Shown here in pieces: positions 63,676 to 64,000 of a stretch of DNA of 64,000 bases. The stretch is from Breviolum minutum Mf 1.05b.01 (taxonomy: Eukaryota; Sar; Dinophyceae; Suessiales; Symbiodiniaceae): assembly GCA_000507305.1 (NCBI GenBank), contig DF240501.1, positions 1 to 64,000 of the forward strand. Direction: 5' to 3'. The first letter of the stretch is position 1, and each line of letters opens with the position of its first letter. The notes under the pieces were generated by a model that was given only the letters and a program-made list of their open reading frames with translations, did not search any database and was not told the origin of the DNA. A program made the position numbers and the translations under genes.

Positions 63676-64000
63676 AATGGCTGCCTTGCTACGCAAGGAA
63701 CGCACCTGGAGAGCGGAGATCCAAGTGCCCAAGGCGAATGATTATCAATTTGGTGGTCCCTTGGTCTTTTAAAACCTGTTTAAAGGGGTCCGGAACTGCG
63801 AACTGAAGAATCACCAGGGCCAGATATAGCCTGATCAAGGATATAAAATGTACTTTGATGTCGGGATGTTGGCTTTTTTTGAAGGTAACATTGAAGGTGT
63901 TGAGCCAAAAATGGGCACAGACAATGCGTTTGCACAGAAGGACCGAAACAATGTTTTTGACGTCCGGCAGAGGGGCCATTTGAAGTTGCTTTTAATTTGC
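63676..64000 (+). CDS. Partial unidentified gene running off the right end
   Basis: Two exon-like segments: 63676-63759 (AALLRKERTWRAEIQVPKAN) and 63884-64000 (VEPKMGTDNAFAQKDRNNVF), the second still open at the window edge. The splice limits are not certain and no family is recognised. Confidence 0.3.

Overview
This window looks like nuclear DNA of a dinoflagellate, most likely a Suessiales/Symbiodiniaceae-type genome (inference). The grounds are these. All genes I can identify with confidence lie on the + strand. Exons are short and often below 100 nt, inside long AT-rich introns. Introns end in AG and the next exon begins with G. 5' splice sites are a mix of GT, GC and GA. A few long genes have no introns at all. 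Simple repeats and short fold-back elements are common. I saw no bacterial operons, rRNA, tRNA, CRISPR array or autonomous transposase.

Layout. 0.3-3.7 kb: 3' part of an unidentified multi-exon gene with an EF-hand-like exon. 4.06-12.96 kb: a complete beta-tubulin gene that I could resolve exon by exon (18 exons, 1,338 coding nt, 445 aa). 13.0-14.75 kb: a small coiled-coil gene starting 38 nt after the tubulin stop. 17.1-45.6 kb: exons of one glycoside hydrolase family 2 enzyme (beta-glucuronidase/beta-galactosidase type), from the N-terminal sugar-binding domain to the C-terminus. Other genes sit inside this GH2 gene: an intronless 885-aa EF-hand/ankyrin/ZZ-finger gene (22.19-24.85 kb), an intronless 118-aa ORF (27.62-27.98 kb), and, between the two halves of the catalytic barrel, about 14 kb with a multi-exon EngB-type GTPase (36.4-40.1 kb) flanked by two unidentified multi-exon genes. 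46-48.4 kb: fragments of unidentified genes. 48.70-50.19 kb: an intronless ORF joining a complete Rab GTPase to a JmjC/cupin-type oxygenase domain. 50.7-57.5 kb: unidentified exons plus a hotdog-fold thioesterase-like gene. 57.5-64 kb: mostly non-coding, with scattered exons, an arginine/serine-rich start exon, and a gene running off the right end.

Most interesting points: (1) the GH2 gene that hosts other genes in its introns; (2) tubulin introns in which the first two intron bases equal the first two bases of the next exon in 14 of 17 cases, whether the donor is GT, GC or GA; (3) several families of roughly 100-bp inverted-repeat elements sitting in introns; (4) the Rab-JmjC fusion with a Rab-type Cys-Cys tail now buried inside the protein.

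Limits: exon limits in tubulin are firm because the protein is so conserved. In GH2 and the GTPase they rest on reading frame, family motifs and the AG|G rule. Exons of unidentified genes are suggested only by open frames, composition and splice-like flanks, and many others have surely been missed.
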